Assembly: GCA_028564705.1 (NCBI GenBank) | Contig: JAPXFQ010002688.1 | Span: forward strand, 558,001 to 622,000 | DNA: 64,000 nucleotides | Reading direction: 5' to 3' | From: Apricaphanius iberus | Lineage: Eukaryota; Chordata; Actinopteri; Cyprinodontiformes; Aphaniidae | Shown: positions 11,401 to 22,307 of the stretch, piece by piece | How the letters are laid out: each line of letters begins with the position of its first letter | Position numbering within the stretch: the first letter of the stretch is position 1 | The notes under the pieces: model-generated | Database searches by the model: none | Told to the model about the DNA's origin: nothing | Seen by the model: the letters and a program-made list of their open reading frames with translations, nothing else | Position numbers and translations under genes: made by a program

Positions 11401-14400
11401 ATCTCCATCCATAGCGACTGTTTAAGGATACTTTGAAGATATGAATTACAAAAATTAATATCACTTTGGAATGACTAAAGGATCTTTAAATTTGATTATA
11501 ATTATTTGGTTAAATATGGGCACATTTGTTGTAAGATAACCTCAGTGTGTCAGACTAGTGGTATTGTAGTGGTAAAACATTTCTTCTGATTTGGTTCAAT
11601 ATCCTGGTAAAAGACCCACTAATGGCACATTTTTAATTTTCTCACAGACCATAAGCGGGCAGCTGTTGATAGCGGTTGCTGACACCACAGCTTGTATTGA
11701 GAAACACCCTGGTACTAGAGCTGATATGTGCAACACAACAAGGTTTAATTGTTTTCAACAAAATGACCCCCCCCCCCCAACTTATTCTTAAAAGTATAAC
11801 TGAGTAATTCTATTTGATTTAGGGCTTTACTTTTTAAGTTGATCAGAATTTATAGGATCTTTTAATTTGTAATTCACTACTTCCTTTTTACTCTGTGATA
11901 TATATTTAATGTGACACCAACATTCATTTGTCATCGCTTCAAAATGGGGTAAAAAGAACAGGAGAACATACAATTCTAGTGAGGCAGATGTGTGTTGGTC
12001 TTCATTAGTTAAGGGTGCAAATAGGGGGCTGTAAGTCCAGTTTTGCTCAGTTTTGTCCTTTTTCTCAGATGCCATGCTAAGTTGATCACTGCTTAGCACT
12101 TCCATGTTTGAACTGTGATTGTGGGGATTTAGACATGAAATAAGGATTAACATTTTGAAGCGCTGAGACTGAAGCGGCTTCACAGAGCTGCGAGGATAGC
12201 TGTATACGTTAACCTTCGTGTTATTTATCAGCATGCCAAGCTTTGTCGAATGATGTCTTTGTCCTCTAAAAACCTGTGGTGAAAATCACAGCTAATCACA
12301 TTAGTCAAGCCTTCTGTTCTGAGCTGGGGACGGGAAAATAACTCGCTTTCAGTGTTTGTCCAGCAATGAAAAAAAACGATTGAAGTCACAGATGTGGCGG
12401 ATACATGGACGAGGGCATATGTCCTATTTCCATTATATCAGATTATTGTCAAATGGCAGCTTTGATGATGATTTATTCATCGTTTGGTTTCTCTTAAAAA
12501 TAGTTTTAATGTGCTGTGATTTTTCTCATTAGCATTTAGATTATCTTTGTTTTACAGCCAGCCAATGTCTCTTTATCATATTAGTCTAAGAGATGGCCAT
12601 CAAATGCAATTAACATTTTATCTTAACTTATTTATCCCTGGTTGGCATTACCTGCAGGAAGTGAGATATTGCTTCAGAGAATGATGTTAGTGGCCATTAG
12701 AGTTATTGGAGTAATTCTGCAGAGGTTGTCTCCATGGCAGTGTGGACTGCCAGAGCTGTTTTCTTATAACACTTAAGTGGAATCATTTAGCTAATGGTTT
12801 AATGGTTTTGTCCAGTGAGAGCAAGTCTGTCAGGACTGAGAGCAACGGTCTTAATGGCTAAAGTGGGGAAGCTGTCATAAAAAGGAATAAATTATGGCCT
12901 TCAGAGAACTTTGAACTTGCTTGGATATTATCCGTTATGTTAGCATTTAGACAATAGTGTCAGCATGTTAAGAAAACCTTAACAGCCTTCTCTCTCTGTT
13001 GCCAAAAACAGACCTGTCGTCTTTCTCCAGTAAGACCATCTTTAACCCCATCCCAGCAAAGATCAACAGAGAAGTCTTCACCATCAAGTAAAACCAATCC
13101 AAACTGTGTTTTGGTGAAAGAGTGTGAGAAAAAGCTGAATGTCAAGGCCGGGGTCACGAACCGTGCTCTGACATCAACATCTAGACGTTCAGCTTTTGCA
13201 TCCCCATCGGACTGCAGTCCTCAAAGAAACAAGGACAGGAAACACAGGGAGACCAGAGCTTTACTGGACCCTGGGTACCAACGTCCTACAGTCTCCTCCA
13301 GTACACGAACCCTGTCTCCCTACACCCACCGCAAGATGTGCCAGCTGTCTGAAGACACCAGGCAGCGGCTGAGCCATCTCCAGCTGGGGCCTCACCGCTT
13401 TCGGAAGGAAACTGAGAGCCATCCACCATTTTCGGTTAGTTTTTATTTTTTATTTTTTCTGATATCCTTATTTTGAATCACAGGCATCTAGTATTTACCA
13501 AGTAGCCAGTTAAAATCAATGTGATTTTGTTCAAATTATCTATGTTGAACTAAAACAATTGAACAGACCATTGTGTTCACAAAACACCACAGTTTGAGTA
13601 GTTGAAAAACAAGTTTTCAAAAATAGGTGGCTTTGTCATAATAGATAATTTATGTTTCTTCTGGATTTCCTTATAGTCTACAATAGGCCAATTTTCTTGT
13701 CTACAGTGCTTAATACTTTAAACAGGTATTTTTTTCACTATTCTGGTTACCTAATGAGAAAAGCCAAATTCTCTGTGTTTTCTATAGAATAAATAGAACT
13801 AACACTGGCTGTTTCTAATAAGTAAACCAGTGAGAAAAAAAAAAATTATCATAAAAAAGTATTGAAATACAAGTTACAAAATAAGCTTTTAATGAGCATC
13901 TGAATATAATGGTTTTTTTTTATTAAGATGAATCAAAAACAAATTGACCAATTTCGATGTTTCCCCTGTTTAAACACCAGGACCGTGATGGGAATTCAGT
14001 GATCGTGTTTCTATGCTGGTGGATCTCTCACACTGGCTTGTTTGATGAATGATTTTCTGTGCTCTGTTGTTAGATTAATTGTCTCATTGCTGTAGGATTC
14101 CTCATATATTTTGTGGAATTTCTGAAAACCCCTTTTGATTTTAGGGTTTATCAAAATATGAACTATGCATATAAACTGACAGGGTTCCTATATAGGATGA
14201 AAACTTAAAGGCATGACAACTTTATTTGTATAAAACACCTTCAACAAGTCAATTGAAGGTACTTTGCATCATTAGGGTATAAAACAAAATAAAAGTAGCA
14301 GTAAAGGCATTACACAATATCAGAGACAGAAGTTATGACACATTAAAACATTTATTATTTATCATGTTCTCAAAGGCATCTAGACAGATTGTTTTTTAGC

Positions 14401-17400
14401 TTTGATTTAAAGCAGCTCAGAGTTTCAGCAGTGGTCTGTAAGTTTGTTCCAGATAAGAGGAGCATAGAAACTGAAAGCTGCTTCTCCGTGTTTGTTTCTG
14501 AGTGGTCTTATAAACGATTTAGTGATTTATAAACTAGTAAAAGAATTTTGAAGTCTTTTGAAGGACTTTAAAACCAGGTTGAACCAGGTGCTCTACTTTT
14601 CTGGTTCTAGTGAGGATGCGAGCAGCAGCGTTCTGGATCAGCTGCAGCTGTCTGACAGACATTTTAGGTAGAACTGTGAGGACAATGTTGCAGTAAACAA
14701 TGTGACTAAAGATTAACTAAAGTAGAAGGAAGAACTGTGAGCTTTTCAGCGAGATCAGTTACAGAGATCAGTACATTGTTGTATTGTCTTGGTTATTGTC
14801 TTATTGTAATTGTTGTATTTTAATCATCAAATTTATTTATGCTGTGTTCCAATTTTGATCATGTAAAGCACCTTGAATTGCCTTGTGTTGAAAGTGTGCT
14901 ATAGAAATAAAATTGCCTTGCCTAAAGATAAACGCATGGATGAGCTTTTCAACGTCCCGTTGTGACATTAATCAATAAGGTAACTAATTACCAGACCACT
15001 GCAAAGCTGCTGTCAACTAAATAAACAAAACATTTTCCATGTCTGGGTAGGTATCGAAAACATTAAGAGATTGGAATAATATTCCACAATTTCAAGAGTA
15101 TTTGCAGATCCTATTACCTTTTTTCTTTGTGTCTTTTCTTCCCTGTAAACTTCTCTTCTTCTGTCCTTCCTTGCTGTTTTGTGCCCTTATTCCTTCCTTA
15201 CTTCTATCCCTCTTTATTTCCCTCTATCCTCGTGTCCTGCCTCCCTTCTCTCTGTCCTTCCATTGTTGTCCTAACGCTCCTTTTTTGTCCTTTCTTCCTT
15301 CCCAGTATCCTCCCCAAATGTCCTTTCTTTTGTCCTTTCTGTCCTCATTTCCTTGCCTCCTTTACTTTCTCATATCCTTCTTTCTATTCTTCTTGTGTCT
15401 GAAGGCCAGTGCATACTCCACAGGAAAAGCTAAATGTGTTCTATACCTGAGATGGTATCAGCAAGTAAAAAGTTAATTATAGTTGGAACATGTCCTACTT
15501 CAAGAGAACAGAGATGTCTAATTGTCTGGACCTCATGATAAGTACCTACTTACTACTGGACAGTTTGTATATAACAGTTGTTACCTAACAAGAAGAAAAT
15601 TCTCCCCAACGTGTCAAGAAAAAGCTGCAAGAATACCCAAACCAGGACTCCAAGAAAAGAATGATGTCTTCCTGTTCGTGCAACCCTAGAAGAGAGTGCC
15701 TTATTGTGCTAAGATTTTCCATTTTTAATATTTCAATCCTGTCTACAGTAAAACCATATGCCATAAATTCATAGCGGACCTTAGTTTTGTACAATAAGGA
15801 TAAAGGGCATGAGTAACATTGGAGTAACATTGGTAAAAGCTCTCCTCTCCTAGTTCTTTTCTTTTTAGAAACAGACATAAAGGGATTCTTTAAATCACAA
15901 TTTTTCCTGAGTTTACTTGCCTCCATCCATCTGTCCATCCGACTGTTTTCCAGTTAGCTAATAAACCGGTCGTGGGAGCAAAAGACCTATAATGGAAACC
16001 TAGACAACCCTCTTCTCCAGCTCATTTTTGGGGATCCCAATGGGTTGCCAGGCCAGAATGGAAATATAGTCAAGTGTAATCTGTGTTTACGCTGGGCTCT
16101 CCTCCCTTCTCTCAACCACATGTTAGAAAACTATCCGTATGATGATGAACATGAGGAAATCTATAAAATTACTATTTTCCAAAACCATGATTAAAACATA
16201 AACAACATACTGTTAACCCCCTATTAGCCCAGACTATAAAAACCAATATAAGGCTTGTGAAGTTGAGATTTAACCCTTATAGGCACCTGTGTGGTACCTT
16301 TTATTCCATCATTCAACCTGCTTTGTAAAAATCTGTACAATCTTACAGGGTAAGGACAGCTAATAACTTAATCATTATGGTCTGTGTTTAAAAATCCAGA
16401 AGTAGACATGTTCTGAGCACACGGTTTATAAGATTAATAAGAGCTCGAGTTGCTGCAGGTCACACCTCATTGGGAGCTTCCCAAAATTTAACTTAATCAT
16501 GCAAGCAGATTAAGTTAAGGGAGCAGTAATAAGGCAGTGTTAATCTTTTTATCTTACCTTTTAATGGATTTTGACGTCATGAATGGAGTTCGACTGCTTG
16601 TGCTCAGTTATCCGCACTGAGGTACCTGAACACGATTTAAAATCTCACGTTCTTATTTTTAACAACAATCTGGTAAAAGTCACTGGTATCATGAAGTTTC
16701 ACATCAAACGAGTGGGTTTCTATATAAACTGAGTATGTTGTACTGCTGATATTCCTTACATTGCTCCAGTTTGTTTCATTCTTCATCCACGTTGAATCCC
16801 AATCCCTAAACTGAGACCATCGGAGGCCTCGCGCACACTGTTAACTGTACAGATTATTATACGCTGGGTTTGTGGTTTTTGTGAGACTCATTAACGGAAA
16901 TCACTTGATGAGAACTGTTGTTTTATCTGAGGTAGGAGCATGCTTTTCTGCCTCTGCATTTCCTGAGGGGTGATCCTCTTTCTATAATTAACCTCATTAA
17001 TTGAGTGTCAGGCCACAATTTACAAATACACACCTCATGAATTGGTGTAGCTTTGTGAGAAGAGCTTATCAGTGCAAGTTTCAGAGCTCAAAGTGTTTCT
17101 TGTGTGCCGAGGAAAGTCAGTGTTAATACTCTATGCAATTTGTTTTTAAAAGTTTTTTTTTAAAACAACTTGTTTTGCTTCATTTAAACAATTTGAAAAT
17201 GTGATTAAGCTATTTTTTTGTCCTTCGTATTTCCGCAGGAAAGCAGGAGGACATTTTTTTCTTTTTGTTTTACTATTTAAAGCTGGAACAGATTAATGGA
17301 AGTTATTACAGGAAAAATGTGGAAGTGTTTCATATTAAACATAAAATAGTCTAACTGCAAATCCCTCCATCCTGTGATGTTCCAGGTCCCTCGTTTTGCT

Positions 17401-19802
17401 GATTCCTCTGGGTTGGGAACACCCTCCTCCTCAGCACTAAACAGCAACACGCATCGACACTACACCAGTTTCTCAGCTGGTCACACAGGTAGACTTTAGA
17501 TTCCTGCAAAAGCTACTAAATGAACAGCAGCATCCATCTGATAACTTGGGTTATAAAACCGATATTCATAATGCTTGATAGGTTTTATCGGGGGGGTTAG
17601 AATCATGTAGATTTTGCAGCTCTAGACCAGTTTTGGAGCAATGACTCTATAAATTGTTGGACTAGGGATTGGCCCTCATTTTAAAAGCCTGGTACTTGCA
17701 CTCTGTTTAGCATCAGAGAGCATGTGCAGGAACAGGACTGAATTTTCACCCTTAACATAAAGAAGAAGTGATGCGGCATCATAGTAGGCCCGTCATGCTG
17801 CTACTCAGCTTTCTCCCTTTAGACTGAGGTGCTTTAAATGATAACATTTATTTATGTTTTTTCTTATTAATAAATGTTACCAACAATCTGCTGAAAATAA
17901 AAGAAAATTCTGTCTTATTTCAGTGTATGCTGTTAGTTATAAAATACATTTAAGAGATATGATCATTTAAAAAGGTCATGTTGCACATCTAAGTTTTTTC
18001 TTGTATTTTTTTAAGTTTCAAGGTGAACACTGTCCACAACTTGAGTGATACCAGTAATCTTATTGAAAAACCTTTCCAGATAGAATCAGCCTCAGCGACG
18101 GTCCAGACGTCTCCAGAGACACATTCCCGACATGAACCCAAGATCATAAGCCCCGCGTGGGGGTCTGCCTCAGTTCGGTCCAGCACGGCTCGGTCAGAAT
18201 CAGGAAAGCTTCTGAATGTCAGCAGCCGCTCCCTCAGAGACAGGTAAATTCCTTCCCCTGACAGGGATTTTCACATTTCAGTCAAACTTCTAAACATGAA
18301 AAGTTAAATCAAATTTTGGTTTGGTTTTAAACTATTGGAGTGACCAAAAGCAGACCCATAGCGAACAGTGATTAGTCTGTTGTTTGTTTGACACTTAAAT
18401 AATCATCAAAATATTCTTTGGGGAATTTGAAAATGTTTAATTTACAAAAAAAAAGACAGATTGAAGATTGAAGAAAACATTTGTATCTAGCTATTTTCAT
18501 ACCTTTGATTACATGTTATACTTTTTTTATTTCCTGTGTGATCCTAAATGCCTCTGTCATCTGTCACTTTGCTGCTTTTACAGCTGAATTTCCCCTTTGT
18601 GGGACAATATAGGATAATTATATTCGGTTAGAGGTGAAGGAATATTTCAATAAAGTTGCTGCTAAACAGCCCAACCGTCCTTATTGTCACACTGAAGCTG
18701 GAGCAACAATAATCCTAATTTTCTGTCCTAATGTTTATTCTGAATTTGTCGAAATCCGTCTGTCCACATCGTTTGTGTTTGCTCAAAAGATCTAGAAAGC
18801 ACAACTGGCACCTGTATGAGTTTCCAATTACCATGTATAGCAAATATATGGAAATCCCAAGAGGTGTCTGGATATGCTGCTGCCGGGCAAATGCGTGTGT
18901 TTGTATGTGTGTACATACACATCCAATCTTTAATTTTGATCACACTCGACGGGAAGGATGAATTCCCCTCCACCTTTTAAATTACAGAAGCTGATGTCTT
19001 GTCATGTTTGGTCATTACTGACGAAAAAGGCAGCAAGAAGGGAAAACAAAGAGGAAATGGTATTGATTTGTGTTTCTGCTTGAGACCGATGCGTTTGACC
19101 CGATGCACACTTTAATACGATCAGAGGGACCTAGTCATCAATCACAGGAGATGTGAGCTGAGCGCGCCGCTACGGACGATGTCCCGTTTTATTTGTTTGC
19201 TCTGCTTCGCTCAGTCCATAAGTAAACATTAAAATCAATAGACAATCTTAGACTGCAAAGTAAATTGCGGGAAATGAATGATACTTTTCTCTCATCTGGC
19301 AACGCGGCAGGATTTCAGGGTGGGAGATTAGACTTGGCCTTTGTAGATTCCCTCTGACAGAGAAGGGGGCACGTCTTTTCCACCAATCTCTGATCTGACA
19401 GATGAAAAGCCCGTGTTCCGACACTGCCAGGATGGATGAGACACGAGTCAGTCAGTCTGTTATCACCCCTCCAGTTCCAACAAATGGACGTAAATGAGAG
19501 GCAATACAGAAGGATTTGTTTTTATCAGTACAATCTTTTGTGTCCTGACTTACTCTAGAAAGCATATTTATGGCTGATGGAGCACAAAAAAGAGATAAAT
19601 TATTGCATTAGGTACCAAACAGTTGGTCATTAAGTTATTTTATTAAAATAAATAATTGGAGTTATTTTACAAATAAAAATCAGAATGATTGTTCCAAGGA
19701 AGTTTAATTGCTACTAAAGAAGTGTCTGTGTGATCCCACCATCATTTCTTCTAATCTTACCTTTGGTTGGAGCACAGACTAGTGGACACAAGTTACATTA
19801 CC

Positions 19803-19845
<43 letters not shown>

Positions 19846-21048
19846 GAGAACAGATGAGAAACAAAGGTATTTATTTACATCTTATATGCCTGGAAATGGT
19901 AATAATACAAACCTCTTTCTACATACGTTCTAAACAAAACAAGAGCCATATCCACAAATGGAGAAAACATGGAGTGGTACCAACCAGAGTGACCTGTGTC
20001 TATAAATATCTCCAGGAGCTTGATGAAGACTCATCCAAGAGAGTTTTTAAAGAACCCCGAACAACAAATAAACCACTGATAGCCTCATTTGTCTCAGTCT
20101 CTTGGATCAAGTGTTGTTAAATAGAAAAGATTTAGTTTCCAACACTACAAACCCTTCTAGCTTTATTTCTCTGATTACTGGATTTTACCTTAAATGATAA
20201 TTAAAGCCTAGTTTAAACGTCTCCGTCAACAAGTTTAAACTAGGCTTTAATTATCATCTAAGGAAAAATCCACTAATCACACACCCAACATGTTTTCCTT
20301 TTATACTTATCCGTTGTTGCAAAGCAGTTCCCCACCAGGACAGCAGGGGGCGAAGCCCTTTTCTGGCAGCTTTGCCGACCATTGCATTGACCTCTCTGGT
20401 CAACTAAAATTGATTTACTTCAGCTTGTAAACTCTCAACTCAAGGAGCAATCACCAACAGAGAGAGGATTTTGATTGAACTGGAAAGCTTTTTACTAGAA
20501 GTGTAGCTCATTGAATACTTGTAAAACACAAACACAAAGGGTCTGATTTGCTGTTCTCTATGCCCCCCTGTGTTCAAAGTCGACAAAAGACTTATAGAAT
20601 AAACTGGCCTTGCAATATAAAGCATGTAGAGCCCTAAAGCTGCACTGACTACTGATTACATCGACCATAGAGCACCACTCTGGTGAAATGTTGAGTTGAC
20701 CAATCACAGACAGACAGACATGAACTCTTGGTTACGTTTGATGAAGATTTAAAAATTAGGCTCTACTCCATTCGTCCTCGATAATGGCGATTCATGTCTC
20801 TACACCTCCACAGACAGTATAAACTAGGCTTAAGGCTGCTGGTTTGCTCATACAAGTTGGGTTAAAGAGATTTGTTGCATTTTCTTAAACCAGCCCTCAT
20901 ACATAACGAAACTTGATAAGGATGTTGTTTGGTCTTCCCCAGACTTCAGACTGGTCCATCCCACTGGGAGCAGATCCACAACCGGGTCCAGAAGATTCTG
21001 CAGACACACAGAACCAACTGGGATCCAAGAGGGAGCTGTAACTTTTAA
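2433..21048 (+). CDS. spata6l: Spermatogenesis-associated protein 6-like (spata6l), ten exons
   Basis: Exons: 2433-2519, 3600-3737, 4547-4595, 4724-4765, 4894-5018, 6210-6290, 13012-13434, 17386-17488, 18023-18243, 20943-21048. SPATA6-family proteins act in sperm; SPATA6 itself is needed for the sperm head-tail connecting piece. The N-terminal family domain spans exons 1-6: [45 protein letters not shown] and [30 protein letters not shown] fits SPATA6L better than SPATA6. Exon 7 holds [19 protein letters not shown] and ETESHPPFS, both conserved in the family. Exon 9 ends SRSLRDR, and exon 10 carries [17 protein letters not shown] and ends at TAA 21046-21048; this short C-terminus also favours the 'like' paralogue. 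Phases agree everywhere except exon 8 (ends phase 1) to exon 9 (open only if entered in phase 0). Skipping exon 8 gives an intact 423-residue frame. The ATG is the first in frame in exon 1. Confidence 0.85.
2520..6209 (+). other. spata6l introns 1-5, little besides simple repeats
   Basis: Introns lie between the six N-terminal exons. They contain an (ATTC)6 microsatellite at about 3013-3034 and AT-rich sequence. I see no additional gene or well-preserved transposon, and the open frames here are short and unlike known proteins. Confidence 0.5.
7150..7490 (+). mobile_element. Tc1/mariner-like transposase 3' relic
   Basis: The plus strand carries degraded sequence matching the 3' part of a common teleost Tc1/mariner-like element. 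It reads approximately 'ttgattggcggacaaact..gatctgaatctgatggagag..aaggctgctgtta..cttcttgaacacctcagcag..aattgatgcaaa' with several stops. It corresponds to the transposase region around the last catalytic acidic residue (SDLNLMES in place of the usual PDLNPIE). No intact frame or terminal repeats were seen. Confidence 0.5.
8008..8055. repeat. 10-bp perfect inverted repeat (hairpin)
   Basis: CGGTGTTCTG at 8008-8017 and CAGAACACCG at 8046-8055 are perfect complements around a GC-rich 28-base loop. Its role is unknown; it could be a decayed transposon end or chance. Confidence 0.4.
8270..9434 (+). repeat. Family-A repeat interrupted by a TTAA-bounded insertion
   Basis: The left part (8270-8356: ttgttggaggg..ctgggatgat..ctcccag..gttatcaactttttac..ctTTAA) matches 39190-39276. 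The right part (about 9165-9434: ggtttcttcc..cctctccactgtcgctacatgcttgctc..aagtgccttgagatgacatctgttg..ggcgctgtac) continues the same family. Between them sit a TTAA-flanked element (8353-9006) and a second common repeat (about 9018-9135, 'aaatgctttacactacattgag..cacacattcacacact'). Confidence 0.6.
8353..9006. mobile_element. TTAA-bounded non-autonomous DNA element (piggyBac-like MITE)
   Basis: The left end TTAAAGTGCAGCTAGCCCC and the inverted right end TTAAAGAGTAACTCACCCC agree at 14 of 19 positions, and both start with TTAA, the hallmark target of piggyBac-type elements. At the same point the uninterrupted repeat copy at 39270-39276 shows a single CTTTAA, which marks the insertion site. It is 654 bp and has no coding capacity. 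Confidence 0.55.
10685..10890. repeat. GC-rich tract in an AT-rich intron
   Basis: About 200 bases dominated by C and G (ccccagggtggg, cggggaccaggggcaccccg, ggcagggggggccgcagccgg), followed by a short CCA run (caccaccaccacc). Composition contrasts sharply with both flanks. It could be a GC-rich retroelement fragment or a simple-sequence expansion. I see no gene in it: the one frame across it is Pro/Gly-rich with no recognisable domain. Confidence 0.45.
11937..12110 (+). mobile_element. Tc1-like element N-terminal relic (copy 1)
   Basis: 'cttcaaaatgggg' and the 80 or so bases after it (gaacaggagaacatacaattctagtgaggcagatgtg..cttcatt in short pieces) match similar starts at 22955 and 25781, where the shared frame begins MGK. 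Here stops interrupt it immediately, at the third codon. Confidence 0.4.
14215..14925. repeat. Teleost LINE-type interspersed repeat
   Basis: Carries phrases typical of an abundant fish repeat: 'tttgttccagataagaggagcatagaaactgaa', 'gaggatgcgagcagcagcgttctggatcagctgcagctg' in pieces, and a tail 'gtaaagcaccttgaattgccttg..ctatagaaataaaattgccttgcc'. The same tail type recurs at about 44390-44422. No reverse transcriptase frame remains. Confidence 0.6.
15100..15400. repeat. Pyrimidine-rich low-complexity tract
   Basis: Almost continuous T/C with degenerate TCCTT units. It produces long apparent open frames of Phe/Leu/Ser/Pro that are composition artefacts, not genes. Confidence 0.7.
15920..16130. 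repeat. LINE-like fragment
   Basis: 'ccatccatctgtccatcc' and 'ctcttctccagctcatttttggggatcccaatgggttgccaggccag' (in pieces) match a widespread fish non-LTR retrotransposon segment that normally reads 'ctccagctc..ggggatcccaaggcgttcccaggccag'. It is degraded and non-coding. Confidence 0.5.
19806..19843. repeat. (TA)n microsatellite
   Basis: About 19 uninterrupted TA units in spata6l intron 9. Other (TA)n tracts of similar kind occur at about 24135-24159, 49686-49707 and 62026-62047. Confidence 0.9.
20171..20280. repeat. 48-bp near-perfect inverted repeat (foldback)
   Basis: The arms 20171-20218 and 20233-20280 are complementary at 44 of 48 positions, including a perfect 25-bp core built on GATAATTAAAGCCTAG and TTTAAAC. 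The loop is 14 bases. The core motif AAACTAGGCTTTA recurs near 20825 and in altered form near 63933, and the loop motif ACGTCTCCGTCAA recurs near 63749. It therefore belongs to a repeat family, probably joined inverted ends of a DNA element. Confidence 0.75.
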
Positions 21049-22307
21049 TCCAATGGATGAGTCTCCTAACAACAAAGCCTAGATGTTAATTCTACCAATA
21101 CATCCAGTGTTTTTTGAATTTTATATTAAGGAATAACAGAAATATGTGTTAGTGAACTTGTGTGAGGCTAAAAAGACTAACTTGCACTATTTTAATATAA
21201 ATCAAACCTAAAAGAGGCAAACCATCCCACACATAAAATCTTCACTTGATTGTATTTTACATTTCAAACATCTGGAACACATGGAGGCTGTTTCTTTCTC
21301 CTCCTACCCAATTTCTGGGCTCCACTGGATGTTTTAAACCAAACATGGCTGTTTATTACTCTGGATCGGGTTCGCAGAAGCTCCGTTTTGCTCGTGTGGG
21401 ATGGAGACATGGCGGATGTAAGCTGCAGCTGTTGAGGGCTCGCCTCTCGTAAGACAAAAGGGAGGCATGAAGGCAGCCAAGAACCACCGCTGGGAGCCCC
21501 AAGCTAAAACAGAGCGAAGAGATTTGAGCAGAAGGAAAGGAACAAAAGTAATCCTGGATGAAAAGGCGGGTGACACAAACTGAGACGCCACTGAAATGCA
21601 AACATTCAGCTTCACGGTATTACGCAGAAATGTCTACATCATTGAAATTCAAACCTCTACATAAGTCTTTCTGCTATGCAATGTTATTTAATGCTGCCAT
21701 TCAGGCATTTATCAGAGCTAATCAAATTATAGCTGTATCATGAGCTTGTCACTACAACACTGAATGACACTAGATATGCTGAAAGCTTTTTAGCGTTTGA
21801 GCAGGGAACCAACAGTACTCTTACTGTAAAAAAAAGGGACAAAAAATTATGACATTTTTGACCTACTTTATATTGAGGGTTTTCTGCAGTGGCAAAGTTT
21901 TTCTGCTGCACAAGTTCAGAATTTTCACACCTTAGTAATAAAAAAAACAAAACTGTTTTCCTCTCTTTTTTTGAAACATTTATTTTGCAGTCCAGATAAA
22001 CTCATATTTAAACAGACGTTTCCTTTTAAAAGTCCACAATTACCAGAATCATAGGGAGGATGGTCAAGATGAAATTCTGACACTCGCAATTGGTTCCATT
22101 TTATTAAAAATCTAACTAATAGAAACCTTTTTTTTACTAATCACTGTACACACTTATGGCATCCTTTCTTCTTCAAAGTTCAGGATACAGTGAAGGTTAG
22201 TGTTTCACTGTCAATACACTCGTCACACTCTCCTCTTAAACGAGGCGGTCACGCTGAAGGACTGAATATCAGTGTTCATGAAAAGCACCTCCCAGATTCA
22301 GGGTTCT
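21049..22307. other. 3' UTRs and gap between the convergent spata6l and dnttip2 genes
   Basis: No coding sequence is recognised. spata6l (plus) and dnttip2 (minus) end towards each other here. On the minus strand a TTTATT (AATAAA) at 21979-21984 suits the dnttip2 transcript. No clear AATAAA follows the spata6l stop nearby. Open frames at 21246-21615 on both strands are shadows of a slightly GC-richer patch. Confidence 0.45.
21979..21984 (-). terminator. AATAAA polyadenylation signal for dnttip2
   Basis: TTTATT on the plus strand reads AATAAA on the minus strand, about 325 bases beyond the dnttip2 stop codon. It is the first good hexamer I see downstream of the gene. Confidence 0.5.

Larger units (their letters stand above)
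6291..13011 (+). other. spata6l intron 6 (6.7 kb), repeat-rich
   Basis: The largest intron of the gene. It contains a Tc1/mariner-like relic (about 7160-7480), a family-A repeat split by a TTAA-flanked element (8270-9434), a GC-rich tract (about 10685-10890), hAT-type ends near 10995-11035 and 11170-11225, and a Tc1-like N-terminal relic near 11937. No host exon was recognised. Confidence 0.55.
13435..17385 (+). other. spata6l intron 7 (4 kb) with LINE-type fragments
   Basis: Contains a teleost interspersed repeat at about 14215-14930, a pyrimidine-rich low-complexity tract at 15100-15400, and a LINE-like fragment at about 15920-16130. No exon was recognised between the family exons on each side. 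Confidence 0.5.
18244..20942 (+). other. spata6l intron 9 with LINE tail, TA repeat and foldback
   Basis: Holds a LINE-type tail (about 18555-18632, 'tgaatttccccttt-gtgggacaatataggat'), a (TA)n microsatellite (19806-19843), a 48-bp foldback (20171-20280) and more copies of the foldback core near 20825. No exon was recognised. Confidence 0.5.

Noticed and set aside
11827..12234. 135-codon minus-strand frame
   Set aside because: It overlaps the antisense of a Tc1-like relic at 11937 and shows no known domain.
15102..15476. 124- and 91-codon hydrophobic frames
   Set aside because: They arise from a pyrimidine-rich tract. Two overlapping frames are open at once, and neither has family features or splice context.
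19730..20120. Frames crossing the TA repeat
   Set aside because: The ORF is generated by (TA)n read as Ile-Tyr repeats. No coding signal was seen on either side.
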